Part shown: positions 61,026 to 64,000 of the stretch, piece by piece | Position numbering within the stretch: position 1 is the first letter of the stretch | Layout: each line of letters opens with the position of its first letter | Origin: Micromonospora craniellae | GTDB taxonomy: Bacteria > Actinomycetota > Actinomycetes > Mycobacteriales > Micromonosporaceae | NCBI RefSeq assembly: GCF_014764405.1 | Contig: NZ_CP061725.1 | Span: forward strand, 1,798,001-1,862,000 | Direction of reading: 5' to 3' | Length of the DNA: 64,000 bases | Notes under the pieces: model-generated | What the model saw: the letters and a program-made list of their open reading frames with translations, nothing else | Told to the model about the DNA's origin: nothing | Databases searched by the model: none | Translations under genes and position numbers: made by a program

Positions 61026-61835
61026 TCAGAAGTCGCCGCCGCCGAAATCACCACCACCGAAGTCGCCGCCGCCGAAATCACCACCACCGAAGTCGCCGCC
61101 GCCGAAATCACCACCGCCGTAGTCACCACCACCGAAGTCGCCACCGTCGCTGCCGTCGCCGCCGTCGCCACCGAAGTCGCCGCCCTGGTCGTCCAGGCCC
61201 GCCGCCGCACCGGCGTCGTAGCCGGGGTCGCCGAACGAGGGCGAGAAGAGGGCGTCGGCGATCAGCATGCCGCCGAGCACGCCGACCCCGGCTCCCAGCG
61301 CCGTCTTCCACCAGGGGGTGGAGTACCAGCCGGCCGGTACCGGCCGGCCCTGCATCCGCCCGCCCGGGTAGTAGTACGGCGTGTCGCCGCCCGGCTGCGG
61401 GCCGGCCTTGAACGTCTGGCCCTGCACCTGGACCTGGCGCGGCACCGTCAGCTCGCCGGCACCGCTCGCGGCTGCCAGCGGCGGCAGCGGTGGCCCGGGG
61501 TCGATGCCGAGCGCCGTCCGGGCCGCCCGGACGTAGGTCAGTCCCTCCACCGCGGTCTCCCGGGCCAGCCGGTACTGCGTGATGCTCCGGGCCTGCTCCA
61601 ACTGCGAGCCGGCCGCGTGATAGCGCTCGGCCGCGTCGGCCAGCGACTGGCGGACCGCCGGATCGTCGCCACTGAGCGTCATCACCTGCCCACCGAGGCG
61701 TTCGTACCAGCGTCGGGCGTCGGCTTGGACATCGGCGAGGTTCCGGGCGTCCCGCGCGGCGCGCTCCCGCTGCCACCAGACGAACGCGCCGACGAGACCT
61801 GCGACAAGGAGTACGACCAGCAGAAATTCCACCAC
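61026..61835 (-). CDS. Membrane-anchored protein with Gly-Gly-Asp-Phe repeats
   Basis: 269 aa from GTG 61835. One N-terminal helix (FLLVVLLVAGLVGAFVWW), then a helical region of ~90 residues (ARDARNLADVQADARRWYER, AAERYHAAGSQLEQARSI), a middle with WYSTPWWKTALGAGVGVLGG (a second hydrophobic stretch) and a C-terminal tail of GGGDFGGGDF units. The tail is coded by a ~30-bp tandem DNA repeat. Function unknown; the tail could be an adhesive or phase-separating low-complexity region. Confidence 0.78.
   Translation of the reverse strand: MVEFLLVVLLVAGLVGAFVWWQRERAARDARNLADVQADARRWYERLGGQVMTLSGDDPAVRQSLADAAERYHAAGSQLEQARSITQYRLARETAVEGLTYVRAARTALGIDPGPPLPPLAAASGAGELTVPRQVQVQGQTFKAGPQPGGDTPYYYPGGRMQGRPVPAGWYSTPWWKTALGAGVGVLGGMLIADALFSPSFGDPGYDAGAAAGLDDQGGDFGGDGGDGSDGGDFGGGDYGGGDFGGGDFGGGDFGGGDFGGGDFGGGDF
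61028..61145. repeat. Tandem DNA repeat coding the GGGDF tail
   Basis: About 30-bp units, alternating GAAGTCGCCGCCGCC and GAAATCACCACCACC, repeated about 3.5 times, then degenerating. It encodes GGGDF on the minus strand and is prone to copy-number change. Confidence 0.85.
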
Positions 61836-61941
61836 TCCAACGTACCCGCCAGCTGCCAGCGACCCACCTCGTGACGAGGTCGAACGCGGCACGCGGTACC
61901 GGTCGAGGCGCGAAGCGCTCATCTTTGGCAAGCTCGTCAGG

Positions 61942-63114
61942 ATGGAGCTTTCGACCCTGGCCGTTGTCGTCGTCTGTCTCGGTGCCGGCGGTGCGGTGGG
62001 CTGGTTCGCCGCGCGGGCCCGTTCGGCGACCGAGATCGCCCGGCTGGACGCCACCCTGCGCGCCACCCGTGAGGGCGAGGGGCGGCTGGAGCAGTCGATG
62101 CGGGCGTTGAGCTACGAGGCGACGGCCCAGTCCCAGGAGGCGGTGGCCCGGGCGGTGGCACCGCTGCACGACACGTTGCGCCGCTACGAGCAGCGGGTGG
62201 CCGAGTTGGAGCGGGACCGCGTCGACGCGTACGCGGAGCTGCGCGAACAGGTGCGGTCGATGAGCACGGTCTCCGGTGAGCTGCGTACCGAGACCAAGCA
62301 GTTGGTGGCGGCGCTGCGCGCTCCGCAGGTACGCGGCCGGTGGGGCGAGCACCAGTTGCGGCGGATCGTGGAGGCTGCCGGGATGCTGGAGCACTGCGAC
62401 TTCTCCGAGCAGGTCACCGCCGCCACCGACCACCAGACGGTCCGTCCCGACATGGTGGTCCGGCTGCACGGTGGCCGGAGTGTGGTGGTGGACGCGAAGG
62501 TGCCGTTCGACGCGTACCTGACCGCGATGGAGGCGCGCGACGAGCGGGGGCGGGACACCCATCTCGACCTGCACGCCAAGCACCTGCGGGCACATGTGGA
62601 CGCGCTGGCGGCCAAGTCGTACTGGGCGGCCTTCGAGTCCACCCCGGAATTCGTGGTCCTCTTCGTACCTGCCGACCCGTTCCTGGACATGGCGTTGCAG
62701 CGCGATCCCACGCTGCTGGAGCACGCGTTCACCCGCAACGTCGTGCTGGCCACGCCGGCCACCCTGGTCGCGCTGCTGCGTACGGTGGCCTGGTCGTGGC
62801 GGCAGGAGCAGCTCGCCCGCAACGCCCTGGCGGTCCACACGCTGGCCCGGGAGCTGTACGGTCGGCTGTCCACACTCGGCGACCACGTCGGCAAGCTCGG
62901 CGCGTCGCTGGGCGGCGCGGTGACCGCGTACAACCGGGCGGTGGGTTCGCTGGAGGCGCGGGTGCTGGTCAGCGCGCGCAAGCTGGCCGAACTGGGCGTT
63001 TCCGACCAGGAGCTGGCAGTGCCGCATCAGGTGGAACTGGCGCCCCGGCAACCGCAGGCGCCGGAACTGATCGGCGATGGTCCCACAACAGACGGTCGAT
63101 CTCGACCGGACTAA
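61942..63114 (+). CDS. rmuC: RmuC-family recombination protein
   Basis: 390 aa. N-terminal helix (LAVVVVCLGAGGAVGWF), a long coiled coil to about residue 120, then the RmuC nuclease-like core: RGRWGEHQLRRIVEAAGMLE, VRPDMVVRLHGGRSVVVDAK and FVVLFVPADPFLDMAL. VVVDAKVPFDAYL is the PD-(D/E)xK-like motif. RmuC limits inversion at repeats. Slightly short, C-terminus truncated relative to E. coli. Confidence 0.9.
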   Translation: MELSTLAVVVVCLGAGGAVGWFAARARSATEIARLDATLRATREGEGRLEQSMRALSYEATAQSQEAVARAVAPLHDTLRRYEQRVAELERDRVDAYAELREQVRSMSTVSGELRTETKQLVAALRAPQVRGRWGEHQLRRIVEAAGMLEHCDFSEQVTAATDHQTVRPDMVVRLHGGRSVVVDAKVPFDAYLTAMEARDERGRDTHLDLHAKHLRAHVDALAAKSYWAAFESTPEFVVLFVPADPFLDMALQRDPTLLEHAFTRNVVLATPATLVALLRTVAWSWRQEQLARNALAVHTLARELYGRLSTLGDHVGKLGASLGGAVTAYNRAVGSLEARVLVSARKLAELGVSDQELAVPHQVELAPRQPQAPELIGDGPTTDGRSRPD

Positions 63115-63276
63115 TCAGACTCTTACCACCTTCGATGTGACATTGCGCGTCTCGCGTATCACGAGATGGTCACAACGTACCTGCCGGTAGTGACATCGAT
63201 GGTCGGCACCACGAAGGATTCGCCTCACGCGTGCCCTGCATCTGAGGGCGCCTGAGTTCTCTGGAGGAAAGAGAAC

Positions 63277-64000
63277 GTGAGTAAACCCCGAATCCTGAGC
63301 CGGCGTACCTCCGCCGCGCTCTTCGCCTCGGTCATGGCGGCCGGCGCCGTGACCGTGGTGGGCGGTACCGCCACCGCGAGCGCCGCCCCTGCCGGATCCG
63401 ACACCGCGCAGGCCACCCCCGCCGAGGTGCTCGGCGACCACGACGCCAAGCTGCTCTCCGAGGCGGAGGCGAAGAAGGCCCCCACCGTCACGATGATCGT
63501 CGCCACCGACAAGGGCAAGGCGAAGGACGTCGCGGACGACCTCAAGGACCTCGGTGCTGCGGTCACCGAGCGCTACGACACCATCGGCTACGTGCTGGCG
63601 AAGGTGCCGACCGGCAAGGCGGTCAAGGCCGCCATGCTGCCCGGCGTCGCCGAGGTCGACCTGGACGAGACGATCCAGTTGCCCGACCCGAAGCCGGAGG
63701 TCGTCCAGGGCGCCAAGAAGGCCGCCAGACAGGGCGCGACGCTCAGCGGCCCCGGCGCTGGGACGCCCGCCGACAACCCCTACATGCCGTCCGGCGAGAT
63801 CGGTGCGGTCAAGTTCGTCAAGCAGAACCCCACGTGGGACGGGCGCGGCGTCACCATCGGCATCATGGACACCGGTGTGGACCTGGAGCACCCGGCGCTA
63901 CAGGTGACCACCACCGGCGAACGCAAGATCGTCGACTCGGTGACCGCCACCGACCCGTTCGAGGACCCCACCTGGCGGCCGATGATCACCCAGGTCACCG
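63277..64000 (+). CDS. Secreted subtilisin-like serine protease, 3' end outside the window
   Basis: First 241 residues only, from a GTG seven bases after GGAGGAAA. Signal peptide (LSRRTSAALFASVMAAGAVT, cleaved after ASAAPA), a propeptide (APTVTMIVATDKGKAKDVAD), then the peptidase S8 domain with ITIGIMDTGVD-like GIMDTGVDLEHPALQVTT holding the catalytic Asp. His and Ser are beyond the edge. Exported and self-processed. Confidence 0.9.
   Translation, partial: MSKPRILSRRTSAALFASVMAAGAVTVVGGTATASAAPAGSDTAQATPAEVLGDHDAKLLSEAEAKKAPTVTMIVATDKGKAKDVADDLKDLGAAVTERYDTIGYVLAKVPTGKAVKAAMLPGVAEVDLDETIQLPDPKPEVVQGAKKAARQGATLSGPGAGTPADNPYMPSGEIGAVKFVKQNPTWDGRGVTIGIMDTGVDLEHPALQVTTTGERKIVDSVTATDPFEDPTWRPMITQVT

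Noticed and set aside
60990..61210. CRISPR-like spacing in the tandem repeat
   Set aside because: Units are contiguous and code a protein tail; no spacers and no cas genes.
63120..63210. Imperfect TCGATGTGAC/GTGACATCGA inverted repeat before the subtilase gene
   Set aside because: One mismatch and wide, irregular spacing; not distinguishable from chance, though it could be an operator.

Overview
The window is high-GC actinobacterial chromosome. Codon use, GTG/TTG starts, mycothiol chemistry (mca) and several Micromonospora-like hypothetical families point to Micromonosporaceae; this is inferred from gene content, not from a database search. Two core blocks can be compared with Mycobacterium tuberculosis gene order from general knowledge. 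The first (about 6.4-29.7 kb) runs small membrane protein, mca, DUF4307 protein, greA, ilvA, metB, cbs, SGNH hydrolases, thiolase. The second (about 39.8-56.3 kb) runs Ppx/GppA, GNAT, DUF501, FtsB/DivIC-like protein, eno, then mazG, a SurA-like lipoprotein and mfd. Accessory DNA interrupts both.

Layout: 0-3.7 kb holds a tightly coupled gene set (membrane protein, nucleoside-phosphorylase-fold protein, 2TM protein with a degenerate PLD-like domain, NrtR-type Nudix regulator) that resembles a conflict or stress system and is the best candidate for an undescribed system. 3.7-6.3 kb is a GGDEF-EAL membrane protein. 6.4-13.0 kb is core metabolism (mycothiol, GreA, threonine dehydratase, amidase, MetB). 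13.1-15.7 kb is an AbiEii-type nucleotidyltransferase gene cut by a complete IS66-family element with an 8-bp target duplication. 15.8-24.3 kb carries a HIT protein, MsrA, the three-gene N-acetylglutaminylglutamine amide (NAGGN) osmolyte operon, an unusual leader with a very long Shine-Dalgarno sequence, RNase Z, a GNAT and a DUF6506-like protein. 24.4-31.2 kb has Cbs, two SGNH hydrolases, a thiolase, a Bax-inhibitor-1 protein and tRNA-Leu(UAA), the bldA-type tRNA.

31.3-32.4 kb is an IS982-family element abutting a tiny ORF. 32.4-39.7 kb holds an NDH-2-like dehydrogenase, a five-gene MoxR/DUF58/DUF4129 operon, a family-5 uracil-DNA glycosylase and a dienelactone hydrolase. 39.8-43.9 kb is the ppx-to-eno block. 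44-50.7 kb is accessory: lipoprotein, DUF885 protein, a frameshifted small gene, a gene split by an IS3-family element, and a divergent XRE/DUF397 pair. 50.8-56.3 kb is mazG, a SurA-like lipoprotein and mfd. 56.4-64 kb has a divergent cyclase-family protein, a membrane protein, ppc flanked by related palindromic repeats, a Gly-Asp-Phe-repeat protein, rmuC and the start of a secreted subtilase.

The genes do not form one pathway. Recurring themes are sulfur/thiol metabolism (mca, metB, cbs, msrA), DNA repair (mfd, udg, rmuC, mazG), osmoprotection (NAGGN operon) and small defence-like modules repeatedly hit by IS elements.
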